Below are positions 25,926 to 34,786 of a DNA stretch of 64,000 nt, one piece after another; position 1 is the stretch's first letter, and the number at the start of each line of letters is the position of its first letter. Below the pieces are notes generated by a model that was not told the origin of the DNA, did no database searches, and worked only from the letters and a program-made list of their open reading frames with translations. The stretch covers positions 1,204,342-1,268,341 of the forward strand of contig CP066681.1 in the NCBI GenBank assembly GCA_016432265.1. The letters are read 5' to 3'. Source of the stretch: Micavibrio aeruginosavorus. GTDB taxonomy: Bacteria > Pseudomonadota > Alphaproteobacteria > Micavibrionales > Micavibrionaceae. A program made the translations under genes and the position numbers.

Positions 25926-26071
25926 TGTTGCACACTCTCGGGTCTTGGTTTTAGGGAAATAAAATTAGGGATTTTCCTTGTGCATTGCAAGAAAAACACT
26001 TAATTTTTCCAAAGATTTAGTAGTTTCCTGTATGATTTAAGAGCAATTTTTTAAGCACAAGAGGGATTTCC

Positions 26072-27169
26072 TTGGCTCAAGACCTCGCCGCCCGGCCCGA
26101 TAACCAACATTCATATTACAGTTTTTTCCGCACCCTGAAGCCCGCGATCGACCAGACGGTGCCGGAGCCGTCGGAGTTTCTTACCCCGGAGGCTTTAAGC
26201 GCCCGCGCCGCCGCGCTCGAACAAAGTTTCGAATCCGATATGCGCCGCGTCGCCGAAGTATCGGAGTTGCTGTTCGGCGTCGATACGGCTGCCTATGGCG
26301 CGCGTTGCGCGGCTGTGTTCAGCCGCTGGGAGGCCGAAGGCGGCGGCCCCGCTTTGACCGCGATGGTGATGCAGGCCACTCAGTATTTCGAACTTGATAT
26401 TGAAAGCGCGCCTGTGCAGGCCGCGTTTATCGCGGCGATGCTGGCCGAGATTCCGAACGACCTGCAGTATCACGGCAACGAGCATTACCGCAAGGTGCTG
26501 TTCCATACCATTCGTCTGGTGGCTGCGCACAATCAGGCTCCCGATGGTCAGTCGGCGATAGAAAAAGACGATATTGCCTTGCTGCTGGCGGCGGCCTGCA
26601 TTCACGATCTGGGTCATGAAGGCGGCGACAACGCGCGCGAGGGCGTCTATACCCCCGGGATGATGGAACAACGAGCCTTCGATCTGGCCAGGCCTTATTT
26701 GCTGGGTGTGGGGCTGGACGCCGAAAGCGTGGGGCAGATCGAGACGCTGGTTTTTTGTACCGATATTACGTTCTTCGCCGGAGACAACAGCCCGTGCGTG
26801 CGTATGAAAAAAATATACAAGCATGTTTTTTACGGCGACAACGATGAGGACGTTTCCATCATGATGATGGGAAAGCTGCGCCGTTATGAAGACAATCCGA
26901 AACTGGTGTTGATGGCGATGCTTCTGCACGAAGCCGATGTCGGCACTTCGGCAGGGTTGTCGTATGAGCGCACGAAAACGGAGACGATATCGTTCCTGGC
27001 GGAACGGAACATCATGAAGGCCGGGCCGAAGACGGTGCTGGCATTCCTGCGCGACCAGTTGGGCGAAACCATGTTCACCGCCGCCGGTAAACGGCTGTTC
27101 GGCCCTGTGATGGCGCAGGTGATCGAACAGGCCGAGGAAGACATCGCCGCCGGACGTGAAACGTTCTAG
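26072..27169 (+). CDS. HD-type phosphohydrolase resembling class I cyclic-nucleotide phosphodiesterases
   Basis: 365 residues from a TTG start after an AGAGGGAT ribosome site. The metal-binding pattern is YHGNEH (H134, H138) and CIHDLGHEGGDN (H178, D179, H182), followed by VFCTDITFFAG near residue 235. The order and spacing match the YHNxxH ... HDxxHPGxxN ... TD arrangement of eukaryotic-type class I PDEs, with a helical all-alpha catalytic part. There is no sensor domain; the N-terminal 100 residues are helical and unassigned. The substrate could be cAMP, cGMP or another nucleotide; this is inference. It is an isolated gene with its own upstream AT-rich region. Confidence 0.75.
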   Translation: MAQDLAARPDNQHSYYSFFRTLKPAIDQTVPEPSEFLTPEALSARAAALEQSFESDMRRVAEVSELLFGVDTAAYGARCAAVFSRWEAEGGGPALTAMVMQATQYFELDIESAPVQAAFIAAMLAEIPNDLQYHGNEHYRKVLFHTIRLVAAHNQAPDGQSAIEKDDIALLLAAACIHDLGHEGGDNAREGVYTPGMMEQRAFDLARPYLLGVGLDAESVGQIETLVFCTDITFFAGDNSPCVRMKKIYKHVFYGDNDEDVSIMMMGKLRRYEDNPKLVLMAMLLHEADVGTSAGLSYERTKTETISFLAERNIMKAGPKTVLAFLRDQLGETMFTAAGKRLFGPVMAQVIEQAEEDIAAGRETF

Positions 27170-27261
27170 GGGCAAGGTCTAGCTTCAATACATGCCAGAT
27201 CATTCAATTGATGAATCTCCCTGTTATGGGGAGATGCCCTGAGGGGGTAAAATAAAATTCT

Positions 27262-27507
27262 TCACTGATGTTTCAGGATAGAAATTTCTTTTATGCTTAA
27301 ATATGCGGGGCGATGTTCTGTGATGAAATTCGTGGCGATGGTGTGGTTAAGTTCTGTAGTTCCTGCCAATACAATTTTAGAATCTCCAATGGCTCGCCAG
27401 TCCATTGTCCATTTGAAATTTCCTTGTTGATGAAATCCGCGATCTGTAGTCGTTCGAATTAAGAATCCGACATTATGGGTCTTATCTTCTTGACCTGCTC
27501 CCCCAAT
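27262..27507 (-). pseudogene. possible gene remnant without a start codon
   Basis: A frame of about 81 codons bounded by a TAG at 27508-27510 and a TGA at 27262. It reads NVGFLIRTTTDRGFHQQGNF, then WTMDWRAIGDSKIVLAGTTE and ends ISILKHQ. The composition looks protein-like, but there is no good start; the only ATG gives 47 residues. It could be the 3' end of a lost gene. The rest of the 27170-27554 gap shows nothing recognisable. Confidence 0.3.
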
Positions 27508-27554
27508 CTAGTCCGTCGGCCATACAGAGTCCTGCCGGGTTAACAGGCGAAGGG

Positions 27555-28421
27555 TCAGGCTTCCTGAATTTCGTTTTTGCCCCAGCGGCGATGAAGCCAC
27601 ATCCAGTCGCCGGGTTTTTGCGCGATCCAGTCTTCCAGACGCGCATGGGCGCGGGCAATGACGTCGATTTCATCGCCATCGAGGCTTAAAGGACTTTCGA
27701 AGGTCACAGTGAAATCGCAGCCGTTATTGCGGCGGCAACGAAAGGGGATCAGGCAGGCATCGTATTTGCGCGCCAGTTGCACGAAAGCCGGACTGGTCAT
27801 GGCCGGGCGGCCAAAGAAGGCAACGGATACGCCTTCGTTGTATTTCTGGTCGATCAGGATGCCGATGCTGTTTCCCTCTTTGAGGGTTTGCACCAGACGC
27901 CGCGTTCCCGCGCGCGATTTGGGAATGGTTTCAAGCTTGCCGTGGAGGCTGCGCGCGTAATCGAGCAGACGATCCGAAACCGGGTTATTGGGGGCGCGGT
28001 AAACCAGTCCCAGTTTCAATCCGGTTTTATCGAGCAAGGCGGGAGCCATGACTTCCCAGTTCGCCAGATGCGCCCCAAACAGGATAACGGGCTGGCTTTG
28101 CGAAAGGGCATGTCTGATGACTTCAACCCCTTGCAGTTCGACATGGTGCCTGCCGATTGTCTCAAGGTGCGGATATTCGGCGATTACCCGCCCTAGATTG
28201 TCCCACATGGCGCGGATCGCTTGATCCTGCGCGGCATCATCCAGTTGCGGCAAAGAGTCCTGCAGATTTTTCCGGGCCTTGCGGCTGGCGGCCAGACGCG
28301 GGCCGATGTGGCGCCCGATCCACCCGCCCATGCCAGAAGCCGCGGCAGCCGGCAATATGTCGCACAGGCCATAGAAGGCCAGCAACACCAGGGATTCAAG
28401 TATGTAGCGGAACTGTTTCAT
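27555..28421 (-). CDS. lpxL: lipid A biosynthesis acyltransferase (LpxL/HtrB family)
   Basis: 288 residues with one N-terminal membrane helix. The catalytic HxxxxE motif is HLANWE, followed by YRAPNNPVSDRLL and IGILIDQKYNEGVSVAFFGR, standard for late lipid A acyltransferases. It adds a secondary acyl chain to Kdo2-lipid IVA. It overlaps lpxK by 4 bases and is the last gene of a waaA-lpxK-lpxL operon. Which acyl position it uses cannot be told from sequence. Confidence 0.9.
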   Translation of the reverse strand: MKQFRYILESLVLLAFYGLCDILPAAAASGMGGWIGRHIGPRLAASRKARKNLQDSLPQLDDAAQDQAIRAMWDNLGRVIAEYPHLETIGRHHVELQGVEVIRHALSQSQPVILFGAHLANWEVMAPALLDKTGLKLGLVYRAPNNPVSDRLLDYARSLHGKLETIPKSRAGTRRLVQTLKEGNSIGILIDQKYNEGVSVAFFGRPAMTSPAFVQLARKYDACLIPFRCRRNNGCDFTVTFESPLSLDGDEIDVIARAHARLEDWIAQKPGDWMWLHRRWGKNEIQEA

Positions 28422-29374
28422 GTCCGTGCCTTTATCATCGACAGCAGAGCCTCCGGGTTTTCAAATGTCAGATCAATGGTCACTGTGCTTATATCGTTGA
28501 GGGGGAATATTTTCACGGCGTCCTTTTCCGTTGTTACCAGACGGGCGTTCAGACGAGCCGCTTCGGTTTTAAGCTCCTGAATATCAGACGCGCTGTAGCG
28601 GTGATGGTCGGGGAATGTTTTAAAGAGGACAATATCGTAGCCCAATGTTTGCAGGCTGTCGCGGAAGCCTTCGGGGCGGCCCAGGGCGCAAAACCCAATG
28701 ACTTTGCTGCCCGAGGGGAGGGGGCATGATACCCGGCGGCGCGCCTGAAATACAGGCTTGTCGCCGGGGATGTCGGGCGCGCCGTCAAGCGCGATGAGGG
28801 CATGGGCGCGTTTCAGCCCGCATTTTATAAACTCGCGCAGCGGCCCCGCCGGGATCAGGCGGCGGTTGCCCCAGCCCAAAGGGCCGTTGACGACGATGAA
28901 ACTGATGTCTTTGCGCAGGTAAGGGTTTTGCAAACCGTCATCCATAATAATCAGGTCGTGGCCCTGCGCTGCGGCGTGATGCGCGCCCGCAAGACGATCC
29001 CGCGATATGACTGTGGGGGCTGTACGCGATAACAGCAAGGCCTCATCCCCGGCATCCGGCCCGGTTTCGGGTGAGATCTCCTGCGGCCCCGTCAGTGTGC
29101 CGCCATAGCCGCGCGTCAAAAAACAGGGGGATTTATACCAACCTGAATTTTGCAAGGCCTTCATCAGCGCCACTGCCACCGGCGTTTTTCCGCTGCCGCC
29201 TGCGGTCAGGTTGCCGACGCAGATCACCGGCGCACCGGCTTTTTGCGGCTGGATCAGGTTCATGCGGGCCGCCGTGATCGCGCCATAGACCCAGCCCAGC
29301 GGTATCAGCGCCCGGGAGAGTACAGACATTTCGGCTGGGGGCTTGTACCAGAAAGAAGGGGTATTGAAGGTCAT
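28418..29374 (-). CDS. lpxK: tetraacyldisaccharide 4'-kinase LpxK
   Basis: 318 residues. The P-loop is GNLTAGGSGKTP and the catalytic-region motif DLIIMDDGLQNPYLRKD is present. It phosphorylates the 4' position of the lipid A disaccharide at the inner membrane. It overlaps both waaA and lpxL by 4 bases, so the three genes are translated together. Confidence 0.95.
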   Translation of the reverse strand: MTFNTPSFWYKPPAEMSVLSRALIPLGWVYGAITAARMNLIQPQKAGAPVICVGNLTAGGSGKTPVAVALMKALQNSGWYKSPCFLTRGYGGTLTGPQEISPETGPDAGDEALLLSRTAPTVISRDRLAGAHHAAAQGHDLIIMDDGLQNPYLRKDISFIVVNGPLGWGNRRLIPAGPLREFIKCGLKRAHALIALDGAPDIPGDKPVFQARRRVSCPLPSGSKVIGFCALGRPEGFRDSLQTLGYDIVLFKTFPDHHRYSASDIQELKTEAARLNARLVTTEKDAVKIFPLNDISTVTIDLTFENPEALLSMIKART

Positions 29375-30675
29375 GCGGCCCCCGTAACGGGAGTGAGCGC
29401 ACGGTCGGCTACAGGGTATATCTGACCCAGGATATTCGGCAAAACGAGGCTTTGCCGCCGCGTGAATTCCTGCCCGCTATCGGCGAGTTTCTTCAGTTTT
29501 TCAGGGTGCCGCAGCAGTTCACGCAGCACGATATAAAATTCGTTTTTATCGCGCACCAGGCAGGAGGCATCGGCTTGGTTCATGTCCCTGTAAATCTCAA
29601 AAAGATTTTGTATGCGTGGGCCGTGGAGAACGGCGCAGCCCAGTTGCGCGGCTTCGATGGGGTTGTGTCCGCCGCCGCCATCGTCGCTGAAGCTGCGACC
29701 GATGCATGCGACGGGGCAGGCGCGGTAAAAGAGCCCGAGTTCGCCCAGCGTATCGGCGATATAAAGTTGTGTATCCGCGTCCGGCGGCGTATGCACCGCC
29801 GTGCGGCGTAAGGCCTTGACCCCGAAAGCCTGGCAGATTTTCATGATATCTTCGCCGCGTTCGGGATGGCGCGGCACGACGACGGTGAGCAGATCGGGAA
29901 TGTCCGCAGCCAGTCTCAGGTGCAGGCGGCAGGCCAGTTCCTCTTCGCCCTTATGCGTGCTTGCATATAGCCAGACCGGGCGCGAGCCGATTTGCTGCCG
30001 CAGCAATGCCAGATGATCCGGGTCGCAGGGCAGGGGTGTTGACGCGTACTTCAAATTACCGGTTACGGCCACGTTCCCGGCTCCGAGTTTTTTAAAACGC
30101 GCGGCGTCGTCGCCGGTTTGGGCAAGAATAGCCGAGAAAGTGCACAGCAGCGGCTTGGCAGCGATGGACAGGCAGCGCCACCGCTGATAAGAGCGCGGCG
30201 ACAAGCGGGCGTTAAGCAGCAAAGCGGGGATATTCCGTTCCCGAATGCCGGCGAGCAGTATCGGCCAGAGTTCGGATTCCATCCACAAAACCATCTGCGG
30301 CTTCCAGTGATTGAAAAAAGAGTCGACCCATTCCGGATGGTCGAGAGGAATATATTGATGGATAACCCCGGCAGGCAGGCGGTTTTCAAGGTACTGCGCC
30401 GAGGTTACCGTCCCTGTCGTCAGCAGGATCGCAGCGTCCGGGTATCTTTTCTGCAGGTGGTTGATAACGATCAGGGTGGATTGCGCTTCGCCGACGCTGG
30501 CTCCATGAATCCAGATGACAGGCATATCGGGCCGCGGAACGGCGGTATTGCCACGGCGCTCCTCGATCCGACCGGCTTCTTCCTTGCCTTGTGTCAACCG
30601 GCGTTCCAGCAGGGCGGAGAGGGCCGGGGTCAGGGCTTTCATGGACGATCCATACAGATTCAGAAGAAAATTCAA
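29371..30675 (-). CDS. waaA: 3-deoxy-D-manno-octulosonic acid transferase (Kdo transferase) WaaA
   Basis: 434 residues, GT30 family, with an N-terminal membrane anchor. IWIHGASVGEAQ contains the conserved catalytic glutamate region, and the C-terminal nucleotide-sugar domain shows VVVPRHPERGEDI, GRSFSDDGGGGHNPIEAAQL and GPRIQNLFEIY. It adds Kdo residues to lipid IVA. First gene of the operon with lpxK and lpxL; the start at 30675 sits about 60 bases from the divergent gene at 30739. Confidence 0.95.
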   Translation of the reverse strand: MNFLLNLYGSSMKALTPALSALLERRLTQGKEEAGRIEERRGNTAVPRPDMPVIWIHGASVGEAQSTLIVINHLQKRYPDAAILLTTGTVTSAQYLENRLPAGVIHQYIPLDHPEWVDSFFNHWKPQMVLWMESELWPILLAGIRERNIPALLLNARLSPRSYQRWRCLSIAAKPLLCTFSAILAQTGDDAARFKKLGAGNVAVTGNLKYASTPLPCDPDHLALLRQQIGSRPVWLYASTHKGEEELACRLHLRLAADIPDLLTVVVPRHPERGEDIMKICQAFGVKALRRTAVHTPPDADTQLYIADTLGELGLFYRACPVACIGRSFSDDGGGGHNPIEAAQLGCAVLHGPRIQNLFEIYRDMNQADASCLVRDKNEFYIVLRELLRHPEKLKKLADSGQEFTRRQSLVLPNILGQIYPVADRALTPVTGAA

Positions 30676-30738
30676 TGCGCTAACCTTATTTTAGGGCTTC
30701 CTGAGGCACTCTTGTAGATATAAGGGCTTGTTTCGACT

Positions 30739-31110
30739 TTGAAAAGTGACATTTCGTCCTTGATTTTCATAGTAGCAGGCCCCCTATGGGAGCATTCTTT
30801 GCGCAAGATATATTATACGGAAAGCCCGGAACGGCGGCGTCTGAAGCAGGAAGCCCTGCTGATTTTGAAGCAAACCCGCGGTTTGATCGATCACAGTCTG
30901 CTGGAGCAGGCGCGGCAGCAAATTACGGCGGCGCTGAATGCGCCGTTGGCAGTATCCCGCAGTAAGGGGAAAAATGCGGCTGACGACCGTTATGAATCCA
31001 TCGACCGGCAGAAAAATCTGGCGACGGTCATGAAATTTATCGAGATCAAGTCAGGGAACAAGTCTTTGATGCAGGAAATGCAGACCATTCTGAGCGAGAT
31101 CGGCCCCTAA
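30739..31110 (+). CDS. small unknown protein (123 aa, TTG start)
   Basis: Frame open from a TTG at 30739. A short hydrophobic start (SLIFIVAGPLWEHSL) is followed by a helical, charged body (RRRLKQEALLILKQTRGLIDHSLLEQARQ). It is followed by a strong terminator, which supports expression. It is divergent from waaA. No family recognised; the true start could lie a little downstream. Confidence 0.6.
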   Translation: MKSDISSLIFIVAGPLWEHSLRKIYYTESPERRRLKQEALLILKQTRGLIDHSLLEQARQQITAALNAPLAVSRSKGKNAADDRYESIDRQKNLATVMKFIEIKSGNKSLMQEMQTILSEIGP

Positions 31111-31130
31111 GTCGTCATGTTTAGAGGATG

Positions 31131-31158
31131 AAAAAACCCCGTGTTACGCGGGGTTTTA
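31131..31158. terminator. bidirectional rho-independent terminator
   Basis: AAAAAACCCCG-TGTTACG-CGGGGTTTT between convergent genes ending at 31110 (plus) and 31174 (minus); A and T runs flank both sides of the stem. Confidence 0.9.
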
Positions 31159-31173
31159 TTCTTGCGATCATCA

Positions 31174-32133
31174 TTAGTTCTGGCAGTTGCCCGTATTGCT
31201 GGGGGCGGCTTGCGTGCCGGCGCCTGAGGGCACGTAGTAACAGCCCGGGTTGGGGCAGACTTTCTCATAGTAGTATTCAGGCGCACTGCCCTGACGATAG
31301 ACAACGACCCCGGTGGGGATGCCCGCCGCACAGACAGTGGCCGGCGCAACGCCATACGGGTTGATGCGGTCGAGATAACTGTTCATGCTGTCTTTAGTGT
31401 AGAATACGCCGTCCAGCGGGTTGTTTTCTGCGGCCAGAACGTAACGGCTGCTTTCGTTGTTGAAGGCCTGGTCGATCCATTGCTGGGTAATGCCGGAGTC
31501 GGTGCAGGCGGAAGCGGGCAGCAGGCGAACCTTGTCGGGGTTGCCTTTCAGGTAATCAAAGTCGAAAAAGAAATCCTGAGCAGGGCGGTCATTGAAATTC
31601 ATGCATCGCGCCAGATTCCACACGGCGGCCATGTTGCCGCAATTGTAGGCGCCCGCGGTGGCGTTGACAGTTTCCAGCGTGTGATCCGTGCCTGTGCGCC
31701 CCCCCAGAAAGGTGTGGCTGAAGTTTGAAGTCAGGTAGGGGTTAAGGGCGGCGGAGACGACGGCGTCGAACGCGTTGTCGAGCGAGCGATCATCATGGCC
31801 GGGAACGGCGCCCCAGCGGTTGCTTTCACTGAAGTTGTCGCGGTTGCCAGGAGCGCGCGCAAGCGTTCCCATGATTTCATCGAAGCAGCTATATTCGAGA
31901 ACGCTGTCCGGTTTCAGGATCAGGTTCTGGTTCATGGCAACTTCGCGTTGGGCTTCGAGATAGGCACGGGATTCCAGCGCATCCATGTATTGCGGGTCGC
32001 AGGATGTCTGGGCGAAGCTCAGGCTGCTGAGGGACATGGCGGCTGCGAATCCAACGGTCACCACACACAGATGCACACCTGATTGAAGAGAAAAAGCCAG
32101 TTTTTTCAAGGCCATAAATATAGTCCCCCGCAT
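31174..32133 (-). CDS. exported cysteine-rich protein of unknown function
   Basis: 319 residues. A Sec signal peptide (hydrophobic VVTVGFAAAMSLSSL, cleavage after SFAQ) precedes a mature part starting TSCDPQYMDALESRAYLEAQ. About ten cysteines in the mature protein suggest a disulfide-bonded periplasmic or surface protein. LILKPDSVLEYSCFDEIMG and GAYNCGNMAAVWNLARCMNF look like conserved blocks. I do not recognise the family. Isolated and AT-neutral; it shares a terminator with the convergent small gene. Confidence 0.75.
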   Translation of the reverse strand: MRGTIFMALKKLAFSLQSGVHLCVVTVGFAAAMSLSSLSFAQTSCDPQYMDALESRAYLEAQREVAMNQNLILKPDSVLEYSCFDEIMGTLARAPGNRDNFSESNRWGAVPGHDDRSLDNAFDAVVSAALNPYLTSNFSHTFLGGRTGTDHTLETVNATAGAYNCGNMAAVWNLARCMNFNDRPAQDFFFDFDYLKGNPDKVRLLPASACTDSGITQQWIDQAFNNESSRYVLAAENNPLDGVFYTKDSMNSYLDRINPYGVAPATVCAAGIPTGVVVYRQGSAPEYYYEKVCPNPGCYYVPSGAGTQAAPSNTGNCQN

Positions 32134-32273
32134 ATCACAGATATTCTAACGCAGATTCCTGTGCCTGTCATGCCCCGCGCGGCCCCGGCCGGAATTTTCT
32201 GTGCGTCCTTTAATTTTACAGAAAATAGGGCGGATTAAGCAAATACCTTTTTCTGCAAGCAAAAATCCCGGAA

Positions 32274-32498
32274 TCAGGCGGCCGGCGGCAGATCTATATC
32301 CAGAATCGCCATATTGAAGTCATACGATGTTTCGCCGTCCTCGGTGTCCTTGTACAAGGTACCCATGAATTCGCCGTCAAGCAGGATCTCGGCTGAATCG
32401 CCCGATTTTGAAAAGGCGCCTACGGTGATTTTCTGGTTGGCAAACTTCATTTGCAGGTATTTCTGGACGCGTTTGGCTTCATCGCTGGTAAATTTCAT
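32274..32498 (-). CDS. DUF3126 family protein
   Basis: 74 residues from the ATG at 32498, which follows GAGGAGACAAAA; a longer frame to 32549 lacks such a site. VQKYLQMKFANQKITV, DSAEILLDGEFMGTLYKD and the ending FNMAILDIDL closely match the alphaproteobacterial DUF3126 family as I remember it. Function unknown; soluble. It follows the acyltransferase pair and may be read with it. Confidence 0.85.
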   Translation of the reverse strand: MKFTSDEAKRVQKYLQMKFANQKITVGAFSKSGDSAEILLDGEFMGTLYKDTEDGETSYDFNMAILDIDLPPAA

Positions 32499-32538
32499 TT
32501 TTGTCTCCTCGGGGATTGCGTAGGCAAGAATAAACAGA

Positions 32539-33327
32539 TCAGGCGGCAAATGCCAGCCCCTGCGTCGTCAGGCCCCGGGCGACGTGCTCGTGACATATCT
32601 GTGCCAGTTTTTTACGGTCAGGCAGGGCGCGGGCCTGGATCGGGGGATGGAAGGTGATCTTGATCGTCGCTCCCCGCGTTCTGGTAAAGGCGCTTAGATG
32701 CGGAGCCAGATCCATCTCGCCGTGCCAGGCATAGAGATCCCTGATTTTTTGATCTTCCGGATTTTGCCGGTCGACGGCGATCAGGCAGAGGGTCATCGGC
32801 TGCAGCCAGATATCCTGCGCCAGCGCGTCTTCGCTCAAGGCAATGCTGAACAGGCTTGATTTGAACGGGACGACGCTTCTGCCATCGGTCGAGGTTCCTT
32901 CCGGGAAGATGATCATGCTGCGGCCATCTTTGAGCATGGTTTCCAGAGCGTTTTTGTCATTGCCCAGTGTGGTTTTCGAGCGGCTGATGAAGGCGGTTTG
33001 CTGCAGCTTTGAAAGAAAACCGAAGACAGGCCAGCTCGCGACTTCGCTCTTGGCGACGAAGGAGGCTTTCAGCACGCTGCCGATCACCGGGATATCAAGA
33101 TAGGACATATGGTTGCAGACAAATATCACCTGACTGCCGGTGTGGGGCGCGCCTTCTATTTGCACGGTCAATCCAAACAGGCGGCAGACGCCCTTGTGCC
33201 ACAGCCACGGCGTTGTGTAGGCGGGTTTGCGTCCTTTGAAAAGCATAATGACCAGTTGCACGGGCACCATGATCAGGCACCAGATCAGGAAACCGCCAAG
33301 CTTTAAGGGCATCATCAGAGCTTTCAC
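32539..33327 (-). CDS. olsA: PlsC-type acyltransferase, probably OlsA of ornithine lipid synthesis
   Basis: 262 residues with N-terminal hydrophobic segments. The acyltransferase motifs are NHMSYLD (NHxxxxD) and FPEGTSTDGRSVVPFKSSLF (EGTxS/T type). By sequence alone it is a 1-acyl-glycerol-phosphate/lyso-lipid acyltransferase. Its position 3 bases after an OlsB-like gene makes O-acylation of lyso-ornithine lipid the best guess. It could also be a second PlsC. Confidence 0.82.
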   Translation of the reverse strand: MKALMMPLKLGGFLIWCLIMVPVQLVIMLFKGRKPAYTTPWLWHKGVCRLFGLTVQIEGAPHTGSQVIFVCNHMSYLDIPVIGSVLKASFVAKSEVASWPVFGFLSKLQQTAFISRSKTTLGNDKNALETMLKDGRSMIIFPEGTSTDGRSVVPFKSSLFSIALSEDALAQDIWLQPMTLCLIAVDRQNPEDQKIRDLYAWHGEMDLAPHLSAFTRTRGATIKITFHPPIQARALPDRKKLAQICHEHVARGLTTQGLAFAA

Positions 33328-33330
33328 GGT

Positions 33331-34176
33331 TTATGCGTCTTTCTTGCGGCTGAACAGCGAGCGCACATCGTCATCGGTATTGCCCGAGAGTTCGTCGGGG
33401 AGTTGCAGCTTGAAATGTTTTTTGTACTGGCTGGCCAGCATATCGGTTTGCAGCACGATGCAAACGTCGATGGTATTGAATTGCTCGTCAATCACAGCGC
33501 CTTCGCCCACCATGCACCCGGTGCGTAAATAACCCTTGATCAGCGGCGGCAGCGTATTGATGATCTCGCGCGGATCCAGAGGTTCCTTGGGGTGAAGGTT
33601 CATCTCGACATAGCGCTCTTCGCGGGCGCGGGGGCGCAAGGCCGGGGGCGCCAGATGGTAGTGGTGCAGGTAAGCCAGTTGCCTTGAGATAGCGCTGACA
33701 TCGGTGCCGTGGAAGCTGGCGCAACCGAACAGCACCTCGATTTTATTGTCGACGACGAAATTTGCGATCCCTTGCCACAGCAATTGCAATACAGACCGGG
33801 TGCGGTATTCCGGCAGCACGCAAGAGCGCCCAAGCTCCAGCATGCGCAAGCCGCAATTATGCAGCGGGGTGATGTCGTATTCGGCGGAGGTATAGAAACC
33901 GCCTACCTGATCGGCGCCTTCTTGTTCGATCACGCGATATGTGCCGACGATTTTCGGAGCGGGGCCGCTTGCGGTGTTATCGACAACGATCAGGTGGCTG
34001 GCGACCAGATCATAGGGATCGGCATCGCGCTTCAGGCGCTGGGCCTCGGGGTCGGCCTTGGCTCCGAATTCCTCGTAAAAGACCTGATAACGCAATTCCT
34101 GCGCTGCCAGAACTTCTTCCGGGGTTCTGGCCAGGCGAATGGTAATCGGTTCGATTTTATGCAGAGGCGTGATCAT
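33331..34176 (-). CDS. olsB: L-ornithine N-alpha-acyltransferase OlsB
   Basis: 281 residues of the GNAT/hemolysin-like class. RLARTPEEVLAAQELRYQVF with YEEFG, HLIVVDN, LELGRSCVLPEYRTRSVLQL and LFGCASFHGTD match OlsB. It attaches a 3-hydroxy fatty acid to ornithine, giving the lyso-lipid acylated by OlsA. Ornithine lipids are phosphate-free membrane lipids common in alphaproteobacteria. First gene of olsB-olsA. Divergent from mntR. Confidence 0.87.
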   Translation of the reverse strand: MITPLHKIEPITIRLARTPEEVLAAQELRYQVFYEEFGAKADPEAQRLKRDADPYDLVASHLIVVDNTASGPAPKIVGTYRVIEQEGADQVGGFYTSAEYDITPLHNCGLRMLELGRSCVLPEYRTRSVLQLLWQGIANFVVDNKIEVLFGCASFHGTDVSAISRQLAYLHHYHLAPPALRPRAREERYVEMNLHPKEPLDPREIINTLPPLIKGYLRTGCMVGEGAVIDEQFNTIDVCIVLQTDMLASQYKKHFKLQLPDELSGNTDDDVRSLFSRKKDA

Positions 34177-34317
34177 GAGGCGGTTTATATCCTGCTATCC
34201 TTGTTCTAGGCAAGCAAAGGCGGGCGAGTTATCGTCGTAAAAAACAAAGTTTAGCCTTGGCAACAATTTGAAGGGGCTGTAAAATAGAAAAAATATATTC
34301 GGGAATTTGAAGGATTG

Positions 34318-34779
34318 ATGATGGCTGATGAGGGGTTTTCCGATAAAAACCTGACAGAGGGGCTGGTTGACCCGGGGCAGCAGGCGCGCTGGTTCAACCG
34401 GGTGAGGGAAGCGCATCAGGCGGAAACCGCCGAGGATTATGTCGAGTTGATTGCCGACCTGATCGAGGCGCAGGGCGAGGCGCGGGTCGTCGATCTGGCC
34501 AACCGCTTTGGGGTGTCGCACGCAACCGTCAATAAAGTGATCGTGCGCCTGAACCGCGAAGGGCTGGTCAGCAATCAGCCGTACCGGTCGCTGTTTCTGA
34601 CCGAAACCGGAAAAGATCTCGCACGCCGCTGCAAGGAACGTCATCGCGTCGTGCTGGACTTCCTGCTGGCGCTGGGGATATCGCCCGCTACGGCGGAGGC
34701 TGATGCCGAAGGTGTCGAGCATCATGTCAGCGAGGAAACCTTGACGGCGTTTCGCAATTTTATCGCCAGGAACCGATAG
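34318..34779 (+). CDS. mntR: manganese-responsive regulator MntR (DtxR family)
   Basis: About 153 residues. The start is one of three tandem codons TTG-ATG-ATG at 34315-34323; GAAGGA just upstream fits either ATG. The N-terminal winged helix (EDYVELIADLIEAQGEARVV, then VSHATVNKVIVRL) and the dimer/metal region (RCKERHRVVLDFLLALG, AEGVEHHVSEETL) match E. coli-type MntR, lacking the SH3 domain of DtxR. It represses manganese uptake genes; none is in this window. Confidence 0.92.
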   Translation: MMADEGFSDKNLTEGLVDPGQQARWFNRVREAHQAETAEDYVELIADLIEAQGEARVVDLANRFGVSHATVNKVIVRLNREGLVSNQPYRSLFLTETGKDLARRCKERHRVVLDFLLALGISPATAEADAEGVEHHVSEETLTAFRNFIARNR

Positions 34780-34786
34780 TCTTCCG

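Noticed and set aside
24900..26003. 367-codon plus-strand frame opposite DAHP synthase
   Set aside because: Shadow of a strongly conserved gene on the minus strand.
26195..27175. 326-codon minus-strand frame opposite the phosphodiesterase-like gene
   Set aside because: The plus strand has the HD metal motifs in order; this frame is a shadow.
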